In this document: piece by piece, positions 8,429 to 17,030 of the stretch | How the letters are laid out: each line of letters begins with the position of its first letter | How positions within the stretch are numbered: the first letter of the stretch is position 1 | Origin: Burkholderia cepacia | GTDB lineage: Bacteria; Pseudomonadota; Gammaproteobacteria; Burkholderiales; Burkholderiaceae | Assembly (NCBI RefSeq): GCF_001039005.1 | Contig: NZ_LDWR01000024.1 | Coordinates: 1 to 64,000, forward strand | DNA length: 64,000 nt | Direction of reading: 5' to 3' | Notes under the pieces: model-generated | What the model was told of the DNA's origin: nothing | Databases searched by the model: none | The model's input: only the letters and a program-made list of their open reading frames with translations | Position numbers and translations under genes: made by a program

Positions 8429-8950
8429 TTATTCCATGTCGAATAATGCGGGGATAGGGGACGTCAGTCCCTCGATCGCGAATCGATGCAACTTGTTGAG
8501 CGCGTCGATGTAGCGATGTGCCGGTGTCGCTGCGAGCTGCTCGTCGTGCAGCAGCAGCACCCTCTCGATTACCACCTTGTCTTTATCAAGCATGATCCAT
8601 TTCTCGCCTTGTTCTGCGCGGGCAATGCATCGCTCCAGCGCCGCTTCAGCAAGCTGGAATGGACGATCACTCTCGCCTTCCGGTGTTTCGTCACGCAGAT
8701 AGAACGCCACATAGACCGCCTTCAACAAACAGAGCAGCAGGTCTACATTGCCGTACCCGCGGCCGATGGTTGCCAGCGCGAGATGATGCTCGAGCGAAAG
8801 TGCACGCGTTTGGGAAAGCGGTAGCGGCAACAACAGGTTTTTGGTGAGCGGCCGATGCCCTGTACGTCGGTTAGATATTCTGTTCATGAGAATTAATCGA
8901 AAAGCGAGTGGTAGAGCATTAACGTTTGTAGAATTTTTGTGCTCGATCAT
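8429..8950 (-). CDS. Conserved betaproteobacterial hypothetical protein
   Basis: A mostly helical protein of up to 173 residues. The core from about residue 30 (GHRPLTKNLLLPLPLSQTRALSLEHHLALA) through YVAFYLRDE, the AALERCIARAEQ block and VLLLHDEQLAATPAHRYIDAL resembles a family of small proteins common on Ralstonia/Burkholderia genomic islands, often labelled as Fis-family regulators without experimental support. The first ~30 residues look foreign to the family, so the true start may be internal. No DNA-binding motif can be seen. Function unknown. Confidence 0.55.
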   Translation of the reverse strand: MIEHKNSTNVNALPLAFRLILMNRISNRRTGHRPLTKNLLLPLPLSQTRALSLEHHLALATIGRGYGNVDLLLCLLKAVYVAFYLRDETPEGESDRPFQLAEAALERCIARAEQGEKWIMLDKDKVVIERVLLLHDEQLAATPAHRYIDALNKLHRFAIEGLTSPIPALFDME

Positions 8951-9770
8951 CTTGCAAAGTAGTGCGAGTTCGTCACTTAATTTGACTAAATTATAATTTT
9001 ATTTGGTGGATTCTTCGCAAATTTTGGCATGACTTTAATAAACAAGTAGTTGGTGGAAATGGCGCAGCTGCGAGCGAGTTTGTCCGATAATCTATCGGAA
9101 TTGGCCGCGCCCTCGACCGTGTCCAATTCAGCGCGTTGCGATGACAGCTTTGATGTCGCAGTTGCGGAGCCGCTGACGACGAGACTTTGAATCGGAGCCC
9201 CGGCCGTCACATATATGCTCCAGCTTTCGAAGTAACCGGCCGCATGCACTTCGAACTGGCGGAATCTCGTCGAGGAGCGGCCGCTGTTTGGTAACGTCGC
9301 CTCTGTTTACACCAGTTGGGGTTATGCCGAAACGAGCGCAACAGGCGTCCGTGAGGATGTGACGTATGGCGCCGTTACATACGATCCGTGGGTTCTGATC
9401 GGTTTTCCGCCCATACCAACATCGCTATCCGTCGAAGAATCGATCTGGATAGATTTTCTCAATTTCGCTAGTAGCAACTCGTGGGACCTGCGCCACACGC
9501 CTTCCGGCCTCGCCGCCACCGAGAGCAGGTGACGACCGAATGCAAACTCAATCATGTCGATAGCTCAATTCAGTACAATCCTATTTTGAGTAGCAACGGA
9601 AGAATACATCATTCGATTTGCCGCGCGACAGGAATTGGAATATATCTTGCGCCACGGTTTCGGAAGCGGCCGCCGCGGTCTGATCGATGTTCATAATTCG
9701 CCATTCGCGATAGGTGTCTCGCTCGCCTGTTGTTCAATGTCCAAAGCAACTCTCTTTCAGAGAAACAATA
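8951..9770. other. Decayed region with two unassigned open frames
   Basis: On the minus strand 8986-9249 encodes 87 residues (MHAAGYFESWSIYVTAG...) of no known family. On the plus strand 9236-9532 is open for about 97 codons without a good start (…NWRNLVEERPLFGNVASVYT… to a TGA at 9530). Both look like slices of former proteins. No promoter, repeat or RNA gene was recognised here. Confidence 0.3.
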
Positions 9771-10090
9771 TCATTCGTCTTTTCGCTGACCTCTTATTCG
9801 TGTTTTACGGTTAGTCTGTTCGGCACTGATGCCCACCACACTCATCACCGCTTCACCAGCCTTTTCAATCTTCGCCCGGTCGGGCACGGTACCACTTAGC
9901 AGCACTGCGCCATCGCTCGTGCGCACCGAGATGTTCGATATTTCGATCCTTGGCGAGCGGCCCGAGCGCCTTGCGGCCGAACTGGCCGCTCGACGCCGTA
10001 GTCCCACTCGTATTGGCAGCCGAACTGATCCCTATTCCATTTGCCTTTGCGCTGTTGATTGCATTAATGTAGGTGTGCCATCAAACATGA
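9771..10090 (-). pseudogene. BON-domain protein remnant (OsmY-like)
   Basis: The stretch ISVRTSDGAVLLSGTVPDR followed by KIEKAGEAVMSVVG is the core of a BON domain, found in periplasmic or outer-membrane proteins such as OsmY. The N-terminal half (…SGQFGRKALGPLAKD…) is in a different frame upstream, and the last residues degenerate into charged sequence. Frameshifts on both sides mark it as a pseudogene. Confidence 0.55.
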
Positions 10091-10590
10091 TTGTTGCCAT
10101 GCCCCGTCCAGCGGCGATAGAAAATCGGTCAATTTTTTTATTCCCCTCTCTCATTTCAATTTTACATGTATTTATCAAATCACTTCGCCATGACATCGAT
10201 AACTCGAGACGTGTCGCCGGGGCGATAGCATGGTGATGATCGATTGTGGCTTAACACGGATGAGAGTCAAGTTATGAGCGACTGTGATCGATTGTTCGAC
10301 ATACCTGCAGGCGCGTCGCATGATCCAACAACACGCTTGTTTCTAACTGGTCCTGCCTGAGTGAGCTACATAACCGAGAAGGCAATCAACAATTTTCAAT
10401 GTTACATAGACAATTTATTTGATATGTAAGCCGGCTTCACCTTTCTCTCATCCAAAAATCCTACAATTCGCATGTGCCATTGCCGTATGGTGCGATGTGG
10501 GTTTTCAAAAATAAAAATAAAGTTAAATTCACGTAATCGTAAATCAAATATTTTTCGCCATCCAATGCGATTAACGCATTGGACTATCTT
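10091..10590. other. Intergenic, no gene recognised
   Basis: The region is AT-rich in its right half (10380-10560). I see no coding frame with support and no repeat. Confidence 0.3.
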
Positions 10591-10599
10591 ATATCTTGT

Positions 10600-10960
10600 G
10601 AGTGAGAGCTCCTGGCCAAACCTTGCAAGCCGTCTCGCAGGCTGGCGTACTGGTCGAGCACCGCGCGCTTGTCCAGGCTGGCGAGGAACGCGAGCCCTTG
10701 CCGCACCGGGAAGCGCGGCATCGTCGAGCGGCAGCGGGCCGCGCTTGCAGGTCAGCGTCGTGCGAACGAGCTTGCCGAGCAGGCTGCGAACCGGCGCGTC
10801 CTCGCCGGCCAGCATCACGGACGCACACAGTAGGTATTCGGTCATCTCGGCGCAGCGCCGCGTCGCGGCGTACTCGTAGTTCTCCTACGGCAGCCCGACC
10901 GCCTTGTCGATCACGTCCTACCGGCGCGCCGACAGCTCCTCCCAGCCGACCGGGTGGCTC
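10600..10960 (-). pseudogene. Degraded high-GC coding remnant, unidentified
   Basis: Leftward translation gives coherent protein-like pieces: DVIDKAVGLP, a stop, then NYEYAATRRCAEMTEYLLCASVMLAGEDAP and LLGKLVRTTLTCKRGPLPLDD. In another frame this continues as FPVRQGLAFLASLDKRAVLDQYASLRDGLQGLARSS. One internal stop and one frameshift are evident. The family was not recognised. The GC is that of the host chromosome rather than of the virulence genes. Confidence 0.4.
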
Positions 10961-11004
10961 GTGTGGCTGATGCTGGTGAGCAGCCGGAATTCGGTCTGCA
11001 ACGA

Positions 11005-11054
11005 CTGCCCGGAGAGGGCAGGGGTTGCTGGTTCGATCCCAGCCGGGCGCGCCA
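11005..11054 (+). tRNA. 3' fragment of a tRNA-Arg-like gene (attachment-site remnant)
   Basis: The segment contains an anticodon-type stem ctgcc/ggcag (11005-11021), a perfect T-arm gctgg-ttcgatc-ccagc (11027-11043), a 3' acceptor strand cgggcgc, discriminator g and an encoded CCA (11044-11054). The matching 5' acceptor strand (gcgcccg) is absent upstream, so only the 3' part of a tRNA is present. The acceptor sequence fits bacterial tRNA-Arg genes. A tyrosine-integrase C-terminus lies 55 bases away, so this looks like the att copy left by an integrated element. The anticodon loop lacks the invariant T33, so this is not a working tRNA. Confidence 0.65.
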
Positions 11055-11108
11055 AGTCTAGCAAGACTCTCAGCGGTTTCCTCTCTTCGTCGGACAGCTT
11101 CGTTGCAG

Positions 11109-11294
11109 CTAGATTGCAGCCGGCATCGGCGCGGGCTCGGCCGTCAGCGGCGTGACCCACTGCGCCAGGCGACCCGCCGACAGGTGCGCGTACCGCTGCA
11201 CCATCTCCATCGTTTCCCAGCCGCCCACTTCCTTCAGCACCAGGAGCGGCGTGCCGCGCTGCACGTGCCAGTTCGTCCGCGTGTGCCGCAGGTC
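11109..11294 (-). pseudogene. Tyrosine recombinase (phage/island integrase), C-terminal remnant
   Basis: Reading leftward from 11294: DLRHTRTNWHVQRGTPL then LKEVGGWETMEMVQRYAHLS, ending at a TAG at 11111. This holds the HxxR-type DLRHT motif and the terminal RYAHL block with the nucleophilic Tyr of tyrosine integrases. The upstream two thirds are missing; the sequence before DLRHT belongs to an unrelated fragment. It points at the tRNA 3' fragment 55 bases downstream, the standard layout of an integrase at its tRNA attachment site. Confidence 0.8.
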
Positions 11295-11347
11295 TGACCC
11301 TGCCCTGAATCCACGTACAGCAAGAAGTTTGATAACTTTTTGTCTGT

Positions 11348-11452
11348 ATGGAGAAGAGCATGCGTGACTACGAGCGACGTGCCGATGTGTCCGAGGCCAT
11401 GATCCATCTCGCGATGGGCAGCCTGTTGTTACGCAGAATCTCTCATCCCTGA
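11348..11452 (+). pseudogene. IS5-like transposase, C-terminal scrap
   Basis: Thirty-four codons (…MRDYERRADVSEAMIHLAMGS…) end with TGA at 11450. The R-Y/D-Y-E-R-R-A-D…EA pattern is the usual last helix of IS5-type transposases. No upstream part remains. The adjacent IS inserted a few bases after it. Confidence 0.4.
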
Positions 11453-11486
11453 TTTTCCAAACGCGCTCTTAGAAGCTGTTGCGAAA

Positions 11487-12327
11487 TTAATCACACGCTG
11501 TCTTGAGTTTGTTCCAGCAAATCAGGCAACACGCGAGCGAGAGGAATGCCTCATGCACGTGTGCGTACCGTTCGTAGCGAATCTTGAGCCGTCTGAATGC
11601 ATGAAGCCAGGCAAAGGAACGTTCGATGAACCAGCGCGTTTTACCAAGGCCACTGCCATGAGGCGAACCGATTTTGGCAAGCAGGGCGTGATGCCACGCT
11701 CGCGCAGACGCTGCCGGTGTGGCTCGGAACTGTAGCCCCGGTCACCCTGAACAATTTTCGGTTTGCGCAGAGGACGTCCACGTTTTCCTCGGATGGGAGG
11801 AATCGCCTCGACCAGCGCATCGAGTTGCGTGATGTCGTTGCAATTGGCGGCAGTCAGGATGACCGCGAGCGGGATGCCTTGCGCGTCGACGATGAGGTGG
11901 TGCTTGCTGCCGAGCTTGCGCCGGTCCGTTGGGTTCGGGCCGGTTTTTTTCCCGCACGCATTGCGCGAACTGACGAGCTGTCGACAATGGCGCGTGCCAT
12001 GTCGAGCTGGCCACGACGGCGCAACTCCGCCAGCAGCGTCTCGTGGATGCGTTGCCAGACGCCTGCCTCTTGCCATGCAATCAGCCGCCGCCAGCACGCA
12101 GTGCCTGAACCGCAGCCCATTTCTTGCGGCAGCAGATTCCAGGCGATGCCTGAGCGCAGCACGAATACGATGCCGCTCAGCACCGCTCAGCACCGCTCAG
12201 CACCGCTCAGCACCGCTCGGTCTGGCGTTGGCTTGCGTCCCGCGTATCGGCGGTTCCGCGACGCTCGCTTCGGCAGCAAAGGTTCGATGAGTGACCACAG
12301 CTCGTCGTCTATCAGTTCTTGGTGCAT
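11487..12327 (-). pseudogene. IS427-like transposase with in-frame stop and frameshift
   Basis: The gene starts at 12327 with MHQELIDDELWSLIEPLLPK. After AVLSG a 10-bp unit (caccgctcag on the plus strand, 12181-12220) is present four times instead of once. The extra 30 bases keep the frame but introduce a TGA. Beyond it the frame continues (GIVFVLRSGIAWNLLPQEMG), then passes to the second frame (GPNPTDRRKLGSKHHLIVDA, VQGDRGYSSEPHR), as in IS427-group elements that use programmed frameshifting. Near 11690 a missing C shifts the end out of frame; the true C-terminus (RWFIERSFAWLHAFRRLKIRY) is in another frame and ends with TAA at 11487. Not functional. Confidence 0.85.
12181..12220 (+). repeat. 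10-bp tandem repeat, four copies, inside the IS transposase
   Basis: caccgctcag is repeated four times (the last copy ends in gg). Homologous transposases would have one copy here. It looks like a slippage expansion. Confidence 0.9.
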
Positions 12328-12448
12328 CGCTTCCTGGCAGGAAAAACAAGTCAGAAAGTTAACACCCTCTCGAAAAAGTTAACAGGCCTAATCCGTAATT
12401 TCGCAACAGCTTCTTAGGCGGTTACGCGAGCGACGCGGGACCGTTCGG

Positions 12449-13363
12449 TCAGAACTCGCAGCCGACTTGGGCGCGGACGCCTGCGTCGCCCGTCGACGTG
12501 ACGGAAACTGCGCTGTTCATTAACCACTTATTATCGCGCGAACGGTAGGTCACACCGGCAGCGACCGCGTTGCCTCCCTTATAGGTGGCGCCGCCTGCCG
12601 CGACGATCGTCCTGCCCGGACCAGACGGCGTTAAGTTAGGCATCGCCATCGCGGCCGCGATCCCCGCGTAAGCGCTCTTCGCAAGCTGGTTGATCGAGCG
12701 GTTCGTGTCGTCGAGACGCTGATTCAGCGCGTTACTGAGCGAGTGAACCGAGCTATCGGTGTACCGGTTCGCCGACGCGAGCGCATCACTCACTTGCTGC
12801 GCATTCGCCGCATCGGTAGGCGCTGTACCAGCGGCGACATTCCTCAGTTGCACGGCGTTGCTACCACTGTTGAACGTGACGCTGTTCTTGTCGGCATTGT
12901 CGTACTGAACAGCGCTGGCCTGTAGCACACCCAAAGCCGTATTGGTCGCATTCAATTGCTTGCCAGTTACCACCGAAGCGCTTGTGCTTATATGAGACAG
13001 CACCGCGTCTTTCAGGCTGGCGAGCGTACGCGTGCCGCCCGCGCCAGACACGTCGATCATCTCACTGCCCGGTTGTAAGATCGGCACGCGCAGATGATCG
13101 TCAACTCCACGCGAAAATTCTTCGAGTGAATCTGCGTATAGACGGATGCTATCATTTTTTCGATGCTCATCGAAATCGTCATCTATAAAACCATCTTCAA
13201 AATCGAAGAGTCGATAAAAACCCTTTGCGTGATTGTTTATCGCATACCGAGCGTTATCGCCCGACATGTCTTCTGAGTCGACCGTTGCATATGCTAAACT
13301 AGCGAATGAGCTTAGCATAACACACGTGACCGCAGATAGGATTCGACTCGGACTGGTATACAT
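12449..13363 (-). CDS. Small trimeric autotransporter adhesin (YadA-type anchor)
   Basis: About 304 residues from the ATG at 13363, chosen because it is followed by a signal peptide (MYTSPSRILSAVTCVMLSS…AYA). A longer frame begins at 13468 but its extra residues look non-coding. The acidic N-terminal region (DMSGDNARY, DFEDGFIDDDFDEHRK) is followed by a TAA neck/stalk (GAGGTRTL-type block, LRNVAAGTAPTDAANAQQV) and the YadA membrane anchor (YAGIAAAMAMPN … GGATYKGGNAVAAGVTY…) ending VGCEF with the terminal Phe needed for outer-membrane assembly. The stalk is far shorter than in most adhesins. It forms trimers in the outer membrane by type Vc secretion. It lies directly next to the IS5-family element. 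The large adhesin at 34.5-39.4 kb is a distant relative. Confidence 0.85.
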   Translation of the reverse strand: MYTSPSRILSAVTCVMLSSFASLAYATVDSEDMSGDNARYAINNHAKGFYRLFDFEDGFIDDDFDEHRKNDSIRLYADSLEEFSRGVDDHLRVPILQPGSEMIDVSGAGGTRTLASLKDAVLSHISTSASVVTGKQLNATNTALGVLQASAVQYDNADKNSVTFNSGSNAVQLRNVAAGTAPTDAANAQQVSDALASANRYTDSSVHSLSNALNQRLDDTNRSINQLAKSAYAGIAAAMAMPNLTPSGPGRTIVAAGGATYKGGNAVAAGVTYRSRDNKWLMNSAVSVTSTGDAGVRAQVGCEF

Positions 13364-13659
13364 TGACCTGATATCGATGCACCCTCTTGCTGAAAGATGG
13401 GCATCGGCCCAATTGTTCAGCATGGCGAGCTGTCCAGCAGACTTCCACATTGCCTCGAAAACTCTCACTCAAATCATCTCGCGGAGGTCGGCTGTCGCGC
13501 GGCGTTGTTGCATAAATGCGGCCGCTTGACGTTTGGGCGCGACTTCCGTGGACGCAGATCTGCTAACAATTCGGGTTCCTACGTAGATTTTCGATTTTTG
13601 CCGAGAGGATTCGCCATGACATCAACCAACGACGTGAACCGAAGGGCGAAGGGACTCAT
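13364..13659. other. Promoter region of the small adhesin and an IS end
   Basis: No gene is supported. The sequence ggcgttgttgcataaatgcggccgc (13503-13527) looks like the end of an IS5-type element. Confidence 0.4.
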
Positions 13660-13755
13660 TCAGTTTGGCCAAACAACTGATCAAGCGTATCGATCAATTC
13701 GCCTCCCACTACAACGAAAAATGTAAGCCGTTCGTCTGGACCGCCTCAGCCGACC
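13660..13755 (+). pseudogene. IS630-family transposase, C-terminal remnant
   Basis: The frame AKQLIKRIDQFASHYNEKCKPFVWTAS is the typical C-terminal end of IS630-type transposases. Upstream the frame is lost, and downstream the sequence is unrelated. A relic only. Confidence 0.65.
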
Positions 13756-14259
13756 CCCATCCTCGAAAATCTACACAGCCTTTGTTTGCGAATCAGCGGA
13801 GCGAGTCAATGGTTGACAGTATTCAAACGCTCTTTCGAGCCTAACGCTACAACACTTTCAGCTACGCTTGTTGTACCGTCAAGATGTGACAAAAATCGCC
13901 TACGCCGAAAGGCAACCAATGATCACATCGAGTCGGGATACGCGCATCGGGCAAATGCCTGATATCGATTCCCTCCGGAAGTTCCGAGCACGCATTAGTC
14001 TCATATTCGGCGCCTGATGAGTATTTTGGCCATCGCTGCTCGACTGAGTGGGACCATTAGACCGATCGTCGCCTGTCGACGATCGCGTGCCACCGATCCG
14101 GCCCTCAATGGTTGGCTATCGCTGGCACAGTCGCGATAGCGGTGTAGTTTGTGGCGCAGAGGGCGCACCTGGCGCCGATCGGTGATGCAATCATGTGCGG
14201 CCGCCAAACCGGTGCTCAGCAAGGCTCGGTTATCGTAACGCGCAGTCGATACGTCGAAC
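13756..14259. other. No gene recognised
   Basis: Several short frames exist on both strands but none looks like a protein. The sequence has mixed base composition and is probably decayed IS DNA. Confidence 0.3.
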
Positions 14260-14690
14260 TCAGGCCTGCTTACGCTTGGACGTTACAGGGATTGAGGGCG
14301 GGCCGTCGCTCGATTCCGAGCGGCCATCATGCTGCGGCGCGGACGACGCGGCACCAATCGGCTGGCGCCCTCGTTTTACGTAGGCCCGCCCGGACCTCAT
14401 GAACGTCGTCTTGTCCGGGCGCGGGCCTTCCCATTTCAGGTCGATGCTGTATTCGCGCAATATGGCGACAATCTGGCCTTCGCGAAGCCGGCCGACGGGT
14501 GGAAGCGCACGCTTGCGGAAGTAGGCGTCGAGCTCGATGAACTTGTAGTAGGGGTCCCCTTGATTTCGCTGCGATTTACCCGGGTAGGGCGACTTAAGCG
14601 CGGTAAGGCTCAGCGGTCTGCCCCCAAAATAATAATCAATAAAATCAAGATCTGCTGATTTATTTTTCGTTCGCGTCTTAACGCCTCTGT
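14260..14690 (-). CDS. Unidentified open frame, possible plasmid-protein remnant
   Basis: The frame is open from 14690 down to the TGA at 14260 without a clear ATG start. The best coding-like part reads GDPYYKFIELDAYFRKRALP, then VGRLREGQIVAILREYSIDLKWE and RPDKTTFMRSGRAYVKRGRQ, a coherent basic protein with predicted helix-strand order, followed by a low-complexity Ser/Pro tail. No family was recognised. The AT-rich stretch 14630-14690 is unlikely to be coding. It could be a truncated replication- or mobile-element protein. Confidence 0.35.
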
Positions 14691-14815
14691 GCTAAGCTCC
14701 CGAGCGGTGTCCACATGCGCTCGCTGGTGAACAAGAGCAATTCACTGCCGGCGCGATATTGGCCTCGAAGAACAGCCGAAATCGCGCGCGGCAAAATTGC
14801 CTGAATCAATAGCCA

Positions 14816-16633
14816 TTACGGCATTGAAGATGCCAAAGTGAAACTACCCTTCTCCTGGGGTTCGGTGGCCTGACTTTCGCCACCAATCGGTTTTGCGAAG
14901 GATGCCATCGATTGAACCATTCCTGGCATCTGGTCTATGTTCGCGCCTCCAGCATAAAGTTTTGCGCTTCCGCGTCGCGCCTCAAGTTGATCGACAGCAT
15001 CGATCGACCCAACAATGCCGAGATTCTTTAAAATCTCAGATCGCCTCTTAAGCCCCGCTTCCTTATCTTCAGGGAATGATTTGTAAAATTTATCGTCTCC
15101 TTCCCAGCCGAGGTTGAGATAATCCATCAACTCGTCTTTTGGAAAATTCCTCGACAACATGCTAACCACATCATTCTTAATACCCAACGTTGATTCCGCA
15201 TACTTGAGTTTTGCGCCATGCTTTGTCAATACCGAAATCATCCGCTCGTCGCGGAATTTGAGCGCGTTATTCAGCATTGTGTCACCCTTGTTCACCTCCT
15301 CAAATTTGGTATTCACGTCAACCAAATTGAGGGACAGGAATTTGTCCAGAGTGTAACAACTTCGACCGCAGTTGCTCAGCAGGTATGCCACGTCACCAAT
15401 GGACTGGCGAGCGAAGTCCTGCCGCGAAAATGTCCACTTCTCAAACAAGTAACTCGCAACTTTGTCGTTTCCAGATTTAATCGCGTGAACCATTGCGGAC
15501 GCCGCTTCGCCTTTATCTGATATTTTTCCGTCCAGCTCGGAAAAATTAGTTGCCTGCACCGCCTCTTCAAGTGAAATATCCCGGAGCGTGTGCTTGGCAT
15601 AGTCCCGAGAACTCAGAATTCTAGGTGCATGAAATTCGGCCTGGAATACACTGTTTAGAACGCGATCCATTTCGCGACCGGAGTTCATCCCCTGCGTCAG
15701 CACATACCTCTTAAATTCGGAATCTTTGCTATTTCTAAGAAATTCAATGAGATGCAGCGCTACCGCTTCCTTCATGTCGTTGAATGAAAATATCGGTGCA
15801 TCTCCATATTCGACTCCCTCAGGAATGGCGCGCGAGAGCTCACCTTTCGCAATGGGAAACCGCTGAAAGAAGTCGGTATGCTCTGGGTACCTCCAACGAG
15901 GAAGGCGAGTTTCGAAGTGGTCCGTTAACGTGAGATAGCCATGCCGAAGAGATGGCAAATCCTCGGATACGGCGTATGCATTGGCACCAAAATCAACAGT
16001 CTGGTGCCGGCTATTCAGAGGACGATCTTCTTTCCCGATCCCTGAATACTCAACACCAAAAAATACAAAATCATGATTGCTCAAAATCCTCTTGTCTTCG
16101 GCGAAGGTTTTAGAGCGGAATGACTCATTGTCACGACACAGCATGTAATTGGAGGCAATGTTCAGTGTCTTCCCATCGTCCACCATGGCGTTGGTCTGGT
16201 GGCGAAAATCCCATTTTGCCGCCGTTATCTTTTCCTTTAGCGAGATCTCGTCGGTCGTGAGAGCTCCCAGGCTATTTCGAATCACGGAAAGATTCTTTTT
16301 TGAGAGATCATCAAGTTTTTGAAGTGAGCTAAATCCATAGGCTTCATGCCCTCCCTTCTTTGGAAGCGCGTCGCCAGTTTTTTCGAACGCCGATCCATTG
16401 GCAAACATCAAGCCGTAAGACTGCGCAGCCACCACCTTGCGCAAGAAAGTGCTGATTTTTTGTGCGGCCGTACTTTTCGGATCGTTACTGATGTCGATCG
16501 GACTATTGATTGAATTTTTCACATCCTTGATCTGATTGACGATCGAGGCGGGGCTCTGCGCTAGATTCTTGTCGCTATTTTGATGAATAATTCGATTGTT
16601 ACCAAGTGCGGGCGCATTGATATGAATTGGCAT
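14816..16633 (-). CDS. OspC-family type III effector (arginine ADP-riboxanase)
   Basis: A 605-residue protein that follows Shigella OspC3 and Chromobacterium CopC block by block: TFLRKVVAAQSYGLMF (residues 62-77), WDFRHQTNA (141-149), SNHDFVFFGVE (185-195), VDFGANAYAVSEDLPS (213-228), LTLTDHFETRLPRW (234-247) and AVALHLIEFLRNSKD. The FRHQ and FFGVE blocks correspond to regions of OspC3 that hold residues essential for transferring ADP-ribose from NAD+ to arginine and cyclising it (riboxanation) on host caspase-4/11. Here they give His145 and Glu195. The region from about 370 to 510 matches the ankyrin-repeat target-binding part (GDTMLNNALKFRD). About 100 extra residues extend the C-terminus. 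The gene is AT-rich, stands alone, and has no signal peptide, as expected for T3SS export. The host target in this organism is unknown. Confidence 0.88.
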   Translation of the reverse strand: MPIHINAPALGNNRIIHQNSDKNLAQSPASIVNQIKDVKNSINSPIDISNDPKSTAAQKISTFLRKVVAAQSYGLMFANGSAFEKTGDALPKKGGHEAYGFSSLQKLDDLSKKNLSVIRNSLGALTTDEISLKEKITAAKWDFRHQTNAMVDDGKTLNIASNYMLCRDNESFRSKTFAEDKRILSNHDFVFFGVEYSGIGKEDRPLNSRHQTVDFGANAYAVSEDLPSLRHGYLTLTDHFETRLPRWRYPEHTDFFQRFPIAKGELSRAIPEGVEYGDAPIFSFNDMKEAVALHLIEFLRNSKDSEFKRYVLTQGMNSGREMDRVLNSVFQAEFHAPRILSSRDYAKHTLRDISLEEAVQATNFSELDGKISDKGEAASAMVHAIKSGNDKVASYLFEKWTFSRQDFARQSIGDVAYLLSNCGRSCYTLDKFLSLNLVDVNTKFEEVNKGDTMLNNALKFRDERMISVLTKHGAKLKYAESTLGIKNDVVSMLSRNFPKDELMDYLNLGWEGDDKFYKSFPEDKEAGLKRRSEILKNLGIVGSIDAVDQLEARRGSAKLYAGGANIDQMPGMVQSMASFAKPIGGESQATEPQEKGSFTLASSMP

Positions 16634-16979
16634 ATATATTGATGTCGGAATAATTGGTGCGATTAAATTATAACTCTTGAAATAACTTGACTTCCCGAAT
16701 CAATATGGCAAAAGTTCCGGGCGAGCCAATCCTCGGCAATCACAAAATTTGCCAAGGCGAGCAGATGGAATTGCTCATTTCTCACAATACAAAATAGGGT
16801 CGCCGATTTCATCGGGTATTTCTACTATTTTTCGCTCATTATCGAGGCGGGCGTTTTCGCATAAATCAAGCCTGGAGACGAAAGGTGCCCATGGTCATGA
16901 TCGCTGGCAATGAGGCCGGCGGGAGAATGGCCACTCCGGACCGGCACCACCTTGTCTGACGCCTCCGATTGCACCTCCG
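16634..16979. other. AT-rich promoter region of the OspC-like gene and Tn3 boundary
   Basis: The first ~190 bases are AT-rich and should carry the effector's promoter. From about 16850 the DNA becomes GC-rich and belongs to the Tn3-type remnant. No operator was identified. Confidence 0.35.
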
Positions 16980-17030
16980 ATGTTTTCCGGCTACGCTGCA
17001 CAATCCATTTTTCGCGCGGAGGTGCGTGCG

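Larger units (their letters stand above)
11472..12413 (-). mobile_element. IS5-family (IS427-like) insertion sequence, 942 bp, with TTA target duplication
   Basis: The ends are inverted copies of gaagctgttgcgaaatta (11472-11489 and the complement at 12396-12413). Both are flanked by TTA (11469-11471 and 12414-12416), a 3-bp target duplication. The element is therefore complete and of recent enough insertion to keep its duplication, although its transposase is broken (see the transposase pseudogene inside it). Confidence 0.85.

Noticed and set aside
10918..11361. Minus-strand frame containing GIEPATPALSGQ
   Set aside because: This peptide is a well-known artefact of translating tRNA and integrase-end DNA. 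The real features are the tRNA fragment and the integrase C-terminus in another frame.
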